A DNA stretch of 64,000 nucleotides from Trichuris trichiura (lineage: Eukaryota > Nematoda > Enoplea > Trichinellida > Trichuridae), in assembly GCA_037903355.1 (NCBI GenBank), contig JBAJFE010000014.1, positions 6,820,001 through 6,884,000 on the forward strand. The letters run 5' to 3'. A program made the translations under genes and the position numbers. Each line of letters starts with the position of its first letter. Position 1 is the first letter of the stretch. This document shows, piece by piece, positions 1-10,348 of this stretch. The notes beneath the pieces were generated by a model that ran no database searches, was not told the origin of the DNA, and was given only the letters and a program-made list of their open reading frames with translations.

Positions 1-1075
1 TTCATTTGGCAAAGAACTGGAGGATCTTTGATGTCCTGAAAAGATGATCTCCCCCGGGTGTATTTACAGTCTTATTTGCAGTTACTTTTTAGGTTGATTC
101 CTTGTCTTGGACAGCTTGATTCCCCAGCATGTGCACGAGTAAATCTAATCAAGCCAATAGCAACATGCTTTCGCTTTTTTTCAATTTCACTCGCTTAGTC
201 AATGCTTCGTCCTGGTACTCGAAGTACTCTGCATTCTGCGTTTTTTTCGTTTTTAAATAAAGAAAAGGCAGCAACAGAAGCCAAAAGTACTATATGGGAC
301 ACGTACGAAATGCCTATTATTTTGCCAGGTCTTTGCCCATAGTAGCTGTGGTTTGGCGGACCATTAAGACTCGCGTACAACAACGATTTATTACGGAGTA
401 AAAGCGATAGATCAAACGGACAGCTGATATTGATAGCCTGAACTCTCTGAGCTCAGAAGCAACGCATATATATATATAGCCTTCCACGACCTCTACCTTG
501 CGCATTTCCACGGACGGCAGGCTCTTCAGCCATCACCTAATCCGCTTACTGGAAGCGAGCAGCGAGACAAGCGCTAATCCTGACGCTAGCCGCCTTTGTG
601 CTAGGCCGTCGATGTCAGGTTCTCAAGCTGATCCAGAGGTCGTGCCCCCTCGTCGCTATCGAGTCCGAGACCTCATGTCGCTTTTTGGGCTGAGCTACCG
701 CGGACGGATTTGTGCCCGCGCTCATTGGGGTGCCGCTGCGGCCATCTCTACCACAGTAGCCCAGCCAGTGTCAGTGGCAATTCTTATATTAACACTCGAA
801 GAGAATAGCACATAAGTGCGAACTCTGCTTGGGGAACTGACTGGTGAAGACATGAAGATTTGCAGAAGTACTTGGACAGCCCATGTCGACCGTAAATGGA
901 GAAGGAAAAGATTCAAGAAATTGATGGGCAAACTGACATTAGCATTTAACATGACAAATTCTCTCATGTTTACCGTTCTTTGTTCCGTAAACAAAGGAGG
1001 AGACGTTCGCTGTCCCAGAAATTTCTTGACGCGAAAAGTGATATCCTGGATGGCAACACAAAAAATCACTGATTC
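1..1075. other. No gene recognised upstream of the copia element
   Basis: The stretch has several short open frames on both strands (for example 498-815 and 816-1088 on the plus strand), but I see no recognisable domain or convincing splice pattern. The 498-800 part is somewhat GC-rich and could include an exon of an upstream gene. The last five bases, GATCC at 1076-1080, are the left target-site duplication of the copia insertion. Confidence 0.4.
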
Positions 1076-1080
1076 GATCC

Positions 1081-1316
1081 TGTTGTAAATTTGTATGCAA
1101 AGCACTCAGAGTTCGGTTAGGAGCTCTACTTTATTGTCAGCACACGCCTAACTAACAAGCACGGATATTCAGCGAAAGCGTAACCTCGTGCACCGAGCGA
1201 AGCGCAGGCACCAACGACACTCTAGCAAGAAGAGGAAGACACAAGTGCTAGGCACTTGTGTTGCGTTACATCTAGCAAGACTCGTCCGCAAAGTCATAGC
1301 CTATCCTTTTCTAACA
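1081..1316 (-). repeat. 3' LTR of the copia element
   Basis: 236 bp, TGTTGT...CTAACA on the plus strand. It differs from the 5' LTR at three positions that I can see. It is immediately preceded, in element sense, by the purine run AAGAGGGGG at 1325-1317, the expected plus-strand primer. Confidence 0.93.
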
Positions 1317-1325
1317 CCCCCTCTT
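1317..1325 (-). other. Polypurine tract of the copia element
   Basis: AAGAGGGGG on the minus strand directly abuts the 3' LTR, the position required for priming of plus-strand DNA. Confidence 0.8.
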
Positions 1326-1860
1326 AGGCTATGGATTCTGCACTCATGCCTAGCATCCGTCGGCAACTCAGATGCCGAACAGGGGACAGTGTCTTGGTCA
1401 ACATGTCATGAAATCTTTTGTTCCAGGCTCTTGGTGCCTGTTTCAGACCATATATTGCGCGTTGCAACTTACAGACTCGTCCGGACTGATCATCGTAACA
1501 CGGAGGTTGATCCATGTAGATCACTTCGTCAATAGTTCCATGCAAGAACGCAGTTTTAACATCAAACTGCAGGATTTCCAAATCCTCGTCCGCAGCTACA
1601 GCTAGTACTGTACGAATTGAGTCATAGCGAGCAACTGATGCAAAAGTCTGGGAGTAATCAATTTCTGGACGTTGTGTGAATCCTTTTGCGTTAAGTCTGG
1701 CCTTGTATCTATCCACACTTCATTTAGGATTTATTTTAGTTTTGAAAATCCATTTGCACTGCACTGTTTTCCTATCAGGAGGAAGACTAGTTAACACCCA
1801 GGTGTTGTTCTTTCGCAGTGCTTCAATTTCTTCCTTCATGGCTTTTTTTCATTTCTGGGC
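1324..1860 (-). pseudogene. Copia reverse transcriptase, N-terminal fragment
   Basis: On the minus strand the frame from about 1850 to 1324 encodes the start of a copia-type RT (RVT_2): the KARLNAKGFTQ stretch, the Asp-containing QFDVKTAFLHG motif and the YGLKQAPRAW motif. It is joined to the upstream gag-integrase ORF by a frameshift near 1850, and an in-frame TGA lies near 1722 just before the KARL motif. After the residues following QAPRAW the sequence jumps almost directly to the purine tract and LTR. The catalytic YxDD motif, thumb and RNase H domains are therefore absent, most simply by internal deletion. This is seen directly in translation. Confidence 0.85.
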
Positions 1861-4228
1861 TTCCAAGCGCTTCTTCCACGCTTTCTGGGTCAGCACGTAC
1901 AAGCATTGCTGACGGACTATTTTGTCTCTGACGAAGTTCCATCATCAGAGGCACTGAGGGCCTTTCCCTGTTCTTGCTTCCAGGTGGTCTTCCAGGCCCC
2001 CTCTTGAGATAAGACTCTTTCTCGTCCTCACCGGTGCCTTTTACCAGGGACTCTGTTTGATTTTCGTCCGCAGTCGAGATCCAGTTTTCTTCTTCTCCCT
2101 CTAGAAGAACTACTTTCTTTACTAAAGACTCGTTAAACTTCACGTCCGTCACTTCTTCCACTCGATGCTTTCGAGAATCATAGATCCCATAGATCTTATT
2201 ACTCCAACCGTAACCAACAAATACCACTTTTCTCGCTTTGGCATCGAGTTTCTTTCTATAGTGTGCTGGCAACCATACGTACGCGTCGCAGCCAAACACT
2301 CTAAGATGTCCAACTGAAGGACGTTTTCCAAACCATCGCTCGTACGGCGTTGCAGTGTTTTCTTTACGGTTTGGTATGCGATTCATAAGATAAGCAGCTG
2401 TATTTACAGCTTCTGCCCATAGGCATTTCGGCAGATTTCTGGCGCACAGCATTGACCTTGCCTTTTCAACAAGAGTTCTATTCTCTCGTTCAGCCATGCC
2501 GTTACACTCAGGAGTGTAAGACGGGCTCTTCTCGTGAAGTATTCCGTTCTCCGCAAGAAAGTCGCTGACGGTTTTGTTAACAAACTCTGTTCCGCAGTCT
2601 GACCGTAGACAGTTCACCGCAGGTCCTGTCTCCCGTTTGGCCTCACTTATCACGGACCTCAAGCATTTAAGGACATCCTCCTTCAGTTTCATGAAGTACA
2701 CCTTACGGTATCCTGATGACTCATCCTTAAAACAGATGAAATAATGACTACCACCAACAGAGGGCTGGACAAACGGCCCGCAAACGTCTGTATGTAGTAT
2801 CTCGCCAGGAAGGCGATTTCGTCGTTCGATGACTTCTTCGTGCGGCTTACGTGACATAGAGCCAAAAATACAGCCTTCGCAGAAAAACTTCTGCTTTTCT
2901 GTGATTTGGAGTCCATCAACAAGGCTTCGCTCATTCATCACTTTAATCTTGTCGGTACTAATGTGCCCAAGTCGTTGGTGCCACAGTTCCAAAGAAACGC
3001 CCCTAGCAGTGACAGCCATCGCAGGCAGAGAAGGTTGAGAAGGTCGACGAATGAGCAACGTATACAAATCACCATCTTTGTATCCTACCAGGTCTGTCTT
3101 TCCATCCTTCGCTAAACTGACTCTGTCGGCTTCAATCGTAATCTTGTACCCACGAGCAGCTGCAGCTCCAAGGCTAAACAGGCAGCTTGATCCAAATTTA
3201 GGTATGTAGAGAACGTCATTGAGGGTAGACAGAACCCACGTTTTTCCGTTGTACACTTCAACATCAATAGTTCCGACTCCAACAGCGTAAAGAAGCTTGT
3301 CATCACCCACTCGCACTCCGCAAGGGTCGATTTCTTTAAACGTGGAGAGCCAATGCCGATTACGGGTGATGTGTTTGAAGGCGCCAGAATCAGCGATCCA
3401 TCCGTCATTTCTCTCTTGACGCAATACTTCGTTCGTCCGTACGACGAAGCCACCAAGAGTCGGCCGGTCATTTTCCCGATTCAGTGCAGCCGTACCTATG
3501 GACCTTTTGTTGCGACATTCCCTCCGGATGTGACCTTTCTTTTTGCAATTCCAGCATACCACATGTTTGTACCTACGCGCGTTGTTTGCGTTCTTCGACC
3601 AATTGAGAGGTTTTCTTCCAACGAACGCTTCACCAACGGCTTCTGTTTGCACAGAATGACTCAACTGATCCGACTCGCAAGCAAGCAGCTGAGACGTCAG
3701 GTCAGACAGTTTCGCAAACTTCGATGCAGACAGCCTCCACGACTGACGGAAGTAGTCGAACTCAGGCGGAAGGGATTGTACAGCTTTCCCGACAATTGTC
3801 GCGTAATCTAACACAATGTTCAATGAGTGCATTTTGTTAACGATGGCATTCAGCCCAGCAATAAACGAGGCAACGTTCATACCAGGTTTCCACGTGTACG
3901 CATGAAACAGTGAAGACACCAGAAGTTTATTGCTCACCGTAGCCTGCTCCTTGATGCTTATGATGGTGTCCATCATCTCTTTGGACGTCTTGCAGGAACG
4001 GATAAAAGCATGATGAAAGTCATCAAGTGACCGAGAGATGATACTCCTGGCGATAGCATCCCTCTTCTTCCAGGCTTTGACTTTTTCATCGCCCACAACC
4101 GGGCACAAAGTCTCTCCACCCACTAGATCAGAGCAATCCCGGGCTTCTAAAATGGCCTCAATTTCAAACTTCCAGAGCAGGTACTTTTCACCATTCAGCT
4201 GAACCAGGCCTCTTTCCAGTTCCATCAC
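1823..4228 (-). CDS. Copia Gag-protease-integrase polyprotein
   Basis: An 801-codon ORF encoding the first part of a copia polyprotein. In order I see a Gag region (about residues 1-215), a CCHC zinc knuckle CWNCKKKGHIRREC near 225-240 that would bind genomic RNA, a retropepsin-like active site ADSG near 280, the pre-integrase motif LWHQRLGHIS near 415, and a DDE integrase with HTD, RSDCGTEF and an ERENRT glutamate in the expected spacing. The start (MMELERGLVQLNGEKY) matches typical copia Gag starts and lies about 200 nt inside the 5' LTR. The frame ends in the linker before RT because of a frameshift. Gag, protease and integrase appear open, so this copy could make particles or supply integrase but not RT. 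Confidence 0.9.
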   Translation of the reverse strand: MMELERGLVQLNGEKYLLWKFEIEAILEARDCSDLVGGETLCPVVGDEKVKAWKKRDAIARSIISRSLDDFHHAFIRSCKTSKEMMDTIISIKEQATVSNKLLVSSLFHAYTWKPGMNVASFIAGLNAIVNKMHSLNIVLDYATIVGKAVQSLPPEFDYFRQSWRLSASKFAKLSDLTSQLLACESDQLSHSVQTEAVGEAFVGRKPLNWSKNANNARRYKHVVCWNCKKKGHIRRECRNKRSIGTAALNRENDRPTLGGFVVRTNEVLRQERNDGWIADSGAFKHITRNRHWLSTFKEIDPCGVRVGDDKLLYAVGVGTIDVEVYNGKTWVLSTLNDVLYIPKFGSSCLFSLGAAAARGYKITIEADRVSLAKDGKTDLVGYKDGDLYTLLIRRPSQPSLPAMAVTARGVSLELWHQRLGHISTDKIKVMNERSLVDGLQITEKQKFFCEGCIFGSMSRKPHEEVIERRNRLPGEILHTDVCGPFVQPSVGGSHYFICFKDESSGYRKVYFMKLKEDVLKCLRSVISEAKRETGPAVNCLRSDCGTEFVNKTVSDFLAENGILHEKSPSYTPECNGMAERENRTLVEKARSMLCARNLPKCLWAEAVNTAAYLMNRIPNRKENTATPYERWFGKRPSVGHLRVFGCDAYVWLPAHYRKKLDAKARKVVFVGYGWSNKIYGIYDSRKHRVEEVTDVKFNESLVKKVVLLEGEEENWISTADENQTESLVKGTGEDEKESYLKRGPGRPPGSKNRERPSVPLMMELRQRQNSPSAMLVRADPESVEEALGSPEMKKSHEGRN

Positions 4229-4412
4229 TTGTTCGCAGCAGCGGTATTCCGATCAATACAGATCCGTTCACAACTTCTTCGCTGACGTTACAGTCCTCAG
4301 ACAACGTCAACTCACAACGAACAGAAGCGCAAGCTTCAACGAATACACGTTCGAACAAATGGAACTCACAGGCGTTCGTGCTGACAATTTCCTCAACTTG
4401 GTGCTCAGCAAC

Positions 4413-4444
4413 TGGCGCAGAGGAAGCGTGCTGGGCCCATAACC
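4413..4444 (-). other. Primer-binding site matching the 5' half of initiator tRNA-Met
   Basis: Directly inside the 5' LTR. The plus strand reads like the tRNA itself: from TGGCGCAG through GGAAGCGTGC to CTGGGCCCATAACC, matching metazoan initiator tRNA-Met from about nucleotide 8 to 39, as I recall it, with one mismatch in 32. The element's sense strand is thus complementary to the tRNA's anticodon arm and D arm. Drosophila copia is known to prime from an internal cut in the anticodon loop of this tRNA, but its described PBS is only about 15 nt. Confidence 0.85.
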
Positions 4445-4680
4445 TGTTGTAAATTTGTATGCACAGCACTCAGAGTTCGGTTAGGAGCTCTACTTTATTG
4501 TCAGCACACGCCTAACTAACAAGCACGGATATTCATCGAAAGCGTAACCTCGTGCACCGAGCGAAGCGCAGGCACCAACGACACTCTAGTAAGAAGAGGA
4601 AGACACAAGTGCTAGGCACTTGTGTTGCGTTACATCTAGCAAGACTCGTCCGCAAAGTCATAGCCTATCCTTTTCTAACA
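4445..4680 (-). repeat. 5' LTR of the copia element
   Basis: 236 bp. It is nearly identical to 1081-1316 and is followed on the plus strand by the GATCC duplication at 4681-4685. A third, diverged copy of this LTR stands alone at 50529-50763. Confidence 0.93.
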
Positions 4681-5229
4681 GATCCATAAAAAGGGGGCTA
4701 TGTGCCGCTAGAACAGCGTGCCGTTAGCGCGGCTTACCGCGGTGGTGCAGCAGGCGGAAAGGTCAGAAGTAGTATTTCAGCCGGTGTCGCACTTTGTGCG
4801 ACCGTATGAAACGCTACACTAAGAGGCAGAGGCTCGCGTTAATCTCCATAGCTGGTGCGGTCTTTTGTCCCACTGTTCGTGCACACCGCAAACCTGAATG
4901 GATTTGCTGATGCGGCTAGAGCTAACCTCTGTGCAACCTTGGGAAACGTCGGCCAATGGGAAACGAGGTTAAAGTTAGACTTCAGGAACCTGCATTTTTC
5001 GATGTTTTCGCGAAGTTACAGTACGATTAGTGGGCTGTTAACAGGAAGGATCTCTTTTGTGTTATCTATTGTCATGTAACTATTCTGTCCAAATAATCTC
5101 GTATCTTCAGTATGTTTTAGCGAAGTTTCGTTTTTCTAGATATAGTAAATCGCATCTTAAGGCAGCAGAAGTTGTTCGGATAAATACGGCCATCCTGCGT
5201 TTTTCGAGAAGCTTTCTTATTTTTGTTAG

Positions 5230-5653
5230 TGCTGGGAAAATTCTCTTTTTCCTATTGATTTCGCTGCTGTGGTCATCCGGAGGCGTAAATTTATTAATGA
5301 TTGTGCGCTCAAGTACAGATTGCCTCTCTCGAAGTTTGCGCAGCAGTTCATGGAAGGATGTGCTGTCTCTTCTGATGACAAACCTCGTGTCCGTTTGAAA
5401 GCGGCAAGGAAAAAGCTGGTTGGAGTCAAGCGTGGACATTTCGGTGCGGAAGAAAGTAGCACTCTAACTGGACAGTTGTACAATATGGAAACTTTGGATG
5501 GCTCCGACTCCCCTTTACCCTTCACGCTTCGGTGAGTTCTCTTATGGTATCTTTATGAAGTACTCTGCGTGTAAAAACTGAAGTTCTACTGCATCCTGAC
5601 AACACAGTGTAGGAGAATTATGGACAATAGAATGTGCAGCATCTTTTGAAATT
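5230..5653 (+). CDS. Unidentified spliced gene, two internal exons
   Basis: Two exons join in phase: 5230-5531 (acceptor TTGTTAG, donor GGTGAGT) and 5608-5653 (acceptor ACACAG, donor GTAAGG), with a 76-nt intron. They encode about 116 residues, including an RRRKFINDCALKYRLPL segment, a basic ARKKLVGVKRG stretch and an ending GELWTIECAASFEI. Composition and splice signals look like real coding sequence. I do not recognise the family. An open stretch at 5690-5877 on the same strand (ending NFLNTSCKGM, then stop) could be a later exon, but I could not join it in phase. Upstream exons may lie at 5100-5220. Confidence 0.4.
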
Positions 5654-5877
5654 GTAAGGACAAATTACTCATAGTAATTTGTGTTCCCTATTGGAACTGA
5701 GATTTTTTGAAAAGATTCTTTGCGAATGCGTATATAGGTTTGAAAGTTTTCTTGCCCTGTGTGCAAGTTTAACACAATTCGGATTGCAAGTCGATACTGA
5801 GTTATTTTTCCGAAGCTTGCTGCAAAACAGCGAGTATCTCTGCGTTAATTTTTTGAACACGTCTTGTAAGGGGATGT

Positions 5878-7489
5878 GAAGGTTTTGCAATAGTTTTCTT
5901 CGCTTGACTTTTTTGTTTAGTTAAGCTTTCAATTAAACTGTACAAGCATCTGTCTACTAATGAGTGGACCCTCTAAGTGGTGAAGCTCGAACGTATGCGT
6001 AGACTTACAGACGTGCTTACAACGAGACAAGTATGGTTACGAAACCTACATCCCTTGGTTTAGGGTTAAGTAAATGGTTTTCGCTGTGAGACACTATAAA
6101 AGCCTTCGCGTTAGTTATTTTTTGTATTATATTGCTCATTTTTATTTATGGACGCAGCCAGTTCTTGATATAAATGAATATTTTCTTATGGATGCAACTT
6201 GTCCGATAACGCGATAATGATTTCATGTAGTGTGTTTTCTGCAGGTTATTTTACCGGTGTTCTGTTTTGCATAACAGAAAATCACTCTAAAAGCAGATGC
6301 GGGAGAAGTTGTTATTTAAACAATTCTCTTAGCATTCAGGAAACCATATGACAGAACACGGAGTACGCTAAAAGCGCCGAGAATCGTTTAAATATTCGCA
6401 TCTATACACGGGATGTTTCCGTAAGTAAAACCTTTCATATGAGAATCCTGTTTACCAGTTACGAGGAATTACTTGGTAGAGTAATGACGTTGTAGTTGTA
6501 AAATTGAGTTTCTTGTTACGGGCGTATAAGTTTTAATAACGAGTAATTACTGGGTGTGCCGTTTGAATTTCCTGGACCCGCAGGTCCTGTCATGAGCTGT
6601 TGGGCCTACATCTTTATGTCATGTTTCAAAATCTGACTACGGCATTTGTAGGCCCTGGAAATTCCTTCCTTTCAACTCCTTCAATAAAATGGGTAGACAC
6701 CGTAACTGCTCTTTATGAAAGTGTTATCCAAAATAGTTGCAATTGTCCTGGCGTTCCATTTAGCGTGAGCGAAAATCTTTCCTTGTTTTATAAACTGTCC
6801 AAATTTTTGCTAGGGCTTCCTTGAACATGTAAGGTCAAGATTGTTGTAGTCACTCTGACATGATTAACATGTCGGGTCAGAATCACTGAAAAATTATCTT
6901 TTGAATCTTGTTGCTTAGGCGCCTGATGTCGTACTATAGCTTTGCCAGCCATCCTGTTCATTTCTTTTTTGCCCTGGCTCTAAACGTGACGTATTTCTTG
7001 GCTTAGGCTTTGGTAAGAGCAGAACAAGGTGGTCCGCGTGCTCTACGGTAGGGAAAGAACAGGGTGACCGGGCATGCTTACCAGAAAAGTACCTGCATTT
7101 CTCAGACAACGGACACACAGAGAGAAAAGACCTTAACCCATTGATGCTCGAGCATTTGCTCAATATTGGCCTCGTTTTCCAGCTTCGAGTTTGCTATCAC
7201 CTCCAAGGCATGTGAACACAACCTGGGCGTGAACAAGATAGTACATTCAAAAATGAATGACTTCATAACAGCTTTTTGAAATTCCATCAGTTTATTTGTT
7301 GCAGAAACCACACAAACCGTTTATTTCTACATACAGACAGATGTCCTCGAAGCTTTCAAAGCCTGTCATGCTCCGTTGTCAACTATTGCAAGTGTAATCG
7401 TTGAATTTGTTTGTTTCTAACTCCAAGAACCGTTGAAATGAGCTGTAGTTTCGGTAGCATGTTTTCTGAATTAATACAACACTGTTTCT
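5878..7489. other. Non-coding stretch with a Merlin-like fragment
   Basis: AT-rich, with no ORF that I would call a gene. The segment 6925-7135 reads, in reverse complement, like the inner part of the Merlin-like repeats at 28486-29735 and 42222-43476: it shares the GTCGTACTATAG start, the GGCTTAGGCTT motif and a CCAGAAAAGTACCTGC-type segment. It is probably a truncated third copy. Confidence 0.4.
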
Positions 7490-8165
7490 TTCATAATTGA
7501 TCTTCTGTTCACGGCCATGATGAGTTCATCTCATATATTCTCTCTAAGAATCTGTTCATCCATTCGCTGGTAGGGCATTGTGAAGTTTATTTATAGTCAC
7601 TCTAGACCAGCCATTCTCAACCTTTTCTGCGCTAGGCCCCCCTTGGAAGGTGTCTTCTGGTGCCAGGCCCCCCCTTTTCCTATTGGTCGATTAATTTTTG
7701 CGTTTTTTGTATAGGAGCCAATCAGCTTTCAACGGCAACCTCCTAGGATCAAGTTAATGCAATGATACAATGCGAATATATAGTCGTCAAATCATTTGAA
7801 AAGAGCCCTTGGGGTTCTTCGAAACTAACAACGAAACAATTTCGTCGAGTCGAGTGAGAATTTATGCCAATCCTCTATAAAGGGATGCTGCTAAGGGTTA
7901 ACCAATCCTCTATAGAGGACTGGCATAAATTTTCACCCTTCCGATCTACCTAACTACGCTTGTTCCAATAAGGCTTTTCAGCCCCCCTTGACGGCCTCCT
8001 GGCCCCCCCTCTGAAAAATTTTCGATTTCGGCCCCCCCTGACACCCTCTCGGCCCCCCTTGGGGGCCCCAGGCCCCCCGTTGAGAATGGCTGCTCTAGAC
8101 AACGGACCAAAACCATGAACAGAAGATCAGTTACGAAATTACCGAAGACTATTGCAGTTCAACCG
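7490..8165. repeat. Foldback repeat (family with CGGATGGATGAGC motif), split by a hAT MITE
   Basis: GATCTTCTGTTCACGG at about 7499 is answered by the inverted CCATGAACAGAAGATC at about 8115. Between them is a GTTCATCCATTCG motif shared with foldbacks near 32090, 54430 and 63560. The middle is interrupted by the hAT MITE 7608-8092. Confidence 0.5.
7608..8092. mobile_element. hAT-type MITE, 485 bp
   Basis: Begins CAGCCATTCTCAACC and ends in its inverse GTTGAGAATGGCTG. It is flanked by a perfect 8-bp duplication CTCTAGAC (7600-7607 and 8093-8100), the target length of hAT transposases. Subterminal regions are runs of GGCCCCCC on one strand. The centre has an imperfect palindrome around 7860-7935 (CAATCCTCTATA). 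No coding capacity. Confidence 0.88.
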
Positions 8166-10348
8166 TTCTCCGAGACAGTATTTCCGGCGTAATGGAGAGC
8201 CTAAGTATTCCCATTTGTTTGATCCTGAGCGCCTTGATGTGAAAATGTCCATCGGTCAAATGTGTTTGTCTAGGTGTTTGTTATTTTAGCTGTTTGTAAG
8301 TTCAGTTATCTGAGTTTTCACTGCATATTTTTAAGAGTCTTTACCTCACTCAACATTTTTAACCCGCGAGCTCTTCAACATCAATTTAGCTGCTTTAGTT
8401 TTTGTCTCAGAGTACGGACTTAAGACGAATCACAGTGCAACATACTTTTTTGAAAATAGTTATCGCGACAAAATGACGTTGTTATCAATCACGCAGTTGC
8501 GTTTCCATTTAAGTGGAGACTTGATCGGTCGACTAGATAGTTTTTCTGACGCTCCGCAGGCTAAGGCTAAGGTTGCCTTTCTAACACGCACCTACATCTA
8601 CGGCTTTAAGTTTTGAACTCGGTAAAGGTAACAAGATGTGGTTTCCTATCCCCGTAAAAGAGTCTTTCCCGTCATGCGCGTACGCATCACTGATCCCCCC
8701 CCCACAACTGAGGCATCAGTAATCCTCCGCTCTATCTTTGCTACTGTAATCTTCACACTCGGTATTGCTTCGATAATAAAATTGTCCCCCTAAGGAGTGT
8801 CCACTATGAACTTGTGAAGGATTTTACCAACGTCAAAAAAATTAAATTGCAGCTGCTTCTTTCCTAAGTTAAGGAAGGCATCCTCTACTGCGAGAGGGTA
8901 TGCTCACGCGGTTGGGCTATGGCCTTAATGCCTAATTATAGCGCCAAATACTGCGTCCCGGTAGAGATCTTTTCTACAGGTTCACATATGACATTCCTGT
9001 CCAGTGCCCACCCAAGTGTTTCTGGTGGCTGTTGTTGGCTTGCCCATTCCTAATGCATGTTTTGTATTAATCCAATGGACTGCCTGAGCCTATAAGTATC
9101 TTCATGTTTTTCCTTGTTCATGCAGCGTAACGCAATTTTTCGGCAGCTGTTCAATCAATCGCAATACTCATCCCTCCCGTTGTTCCGTTAATCTCGACTG
9201 CATAGGTCTTTCATCTCTCACCTTCATTCCTTTGCAAGAGTCAATGAACGATTCAGTGACACCGGCAACCGCGATTCCCTTGCAGTGTAACGCAATTCCT
9301 CGGCAGGTATTCAATCAATCGTAACAGCACGCCCCTTCCGTTGTTCCTTTAATCCCACTTCACTAGGTACGTTTTTATTTCGAAGTTTTCTCCTTGTGCG
9401 TCGCGCAAAGATTTTGAGGACACTCCCCAAACTCCTGTTTTCATACACCTAGCTTATTTCTTATAACGAAAGTTTATCTAGGAACGCATCCATCGGGAGA
9501 GTACGGGTAGTGGTCTTAATGTACGTGCATATTGGTATCTCTGAAAAGTTAGGGAAACCACTGCGTAAATTTCAAGTTTTTGTACGGCCTGAAAAACAAG
9601 AAATAAAAGAAACGAACGCAGGAGCTTTCGGAATCTGACCTGTCCCATAGCGAGGCTAAAAGTAAAATCAATGTCGGAACAACAGATTCTTACCATTGCC
9701 CTGAGCAATGGCAGGGCAGATTCGGAAAGCTTCGCTGTTCTCTTCTGCCTTTTCTAACGAGTAAACTTGTCTTTCGTGGCGTGGAAAATGAAAGCTTACA
9801 TGGCTATTGAAATAATCGTGTGTTCAATCGTCACGTTTGCAGATTTTAATGGTTTCACTTTCAAACCCTTTCAGGTATTAAGGAATGTTTTGACACTTTT
9901 GAATTAGAAATTTTGAAACGCCATAGTTCTCATTAGAAACAAGTGTTAGTCAAAATTCGCGCCAGTGGAATCAGCGCAATGTCTCCAACGTTCTAGAAAC
10001 GAACACATGGTTTTTTCAAAAAAGGATTGACGCGTCAGAGTCTAAAAAACATGCGTGTGCATTTTTAAATCTTCACTTTTGTGTGGCTTCTGGTGCAGAA
10101 ATGCGTTGAGGGCCAGGAAAAGGCGATAATGAATGGGAGAATTCACAAGTTGAAGCACAAGTTGTTTTATATTTTGGAAACTAGCAAGTGTCCTACCTGT
10201 TGTTCTAAGTTTAGTAGGTTAGAGTTTTGTCTCGAACGTACGATATGCCTGGCCTTTAGTTAAATGTAAATTAATTAATCTGTCCGCAAAGCGCAACTTT
10301 TGCCTTTTCCGCGCTTCTTTACTCTCATGAACACTAGAAAATGGTCTG
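8166..10348. other. No gene recognised
   Basis: Only short unsupported open frames. There is a loose duplication near 9125-9215 and 9280-9360 (both contain GTAACGCAATTxxTCGGCAG followed by TCAATCAATCG). No domain, RNA gene or clear transposon end seen. Confidence 0.4.

Larger units (their letters stand above)
1081..4680 (-). mobile_element. Ty1/copia LTR retrotransposon, RT-deleted, recent insertion
   Basis: A 3.6-kb element on the minus strand. It is bounded by two 236-bp LTRs that begin TGTT and end AACA, and is flanked by a perfect 5-bp direct repeat GATCC (1076-1080 and 4681-4685). In element order it has the 5' LTR, a primer-binding site matching the anticodon arm of initiator tRNA-Met, a gag-protease-integrase ORF, a fragment of reverse transcriptase, a purine tract and the 3' LTR. 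Integrase preceding RT is the copia (Pseudoviridae) order. I count three differences between the two LTRs, so insertion looks recent. The body lacks the RT catalytic YxDD half and RNase H and carries a frameshift and a stop before the RT fragment, so it cannot be autonomous, although the cis sequences (LTRs, PBS, purine tract) look intact. Confidence 0.93.

Noticed and set aside
4411..4444. An initiator tRNA-Met gene
   Set aside because: Only the 5' half matches, it stops exactly at the LTR boundary and no 3' half or acceptor stem follows, so it is the element's primer-binding site rather than a gene.
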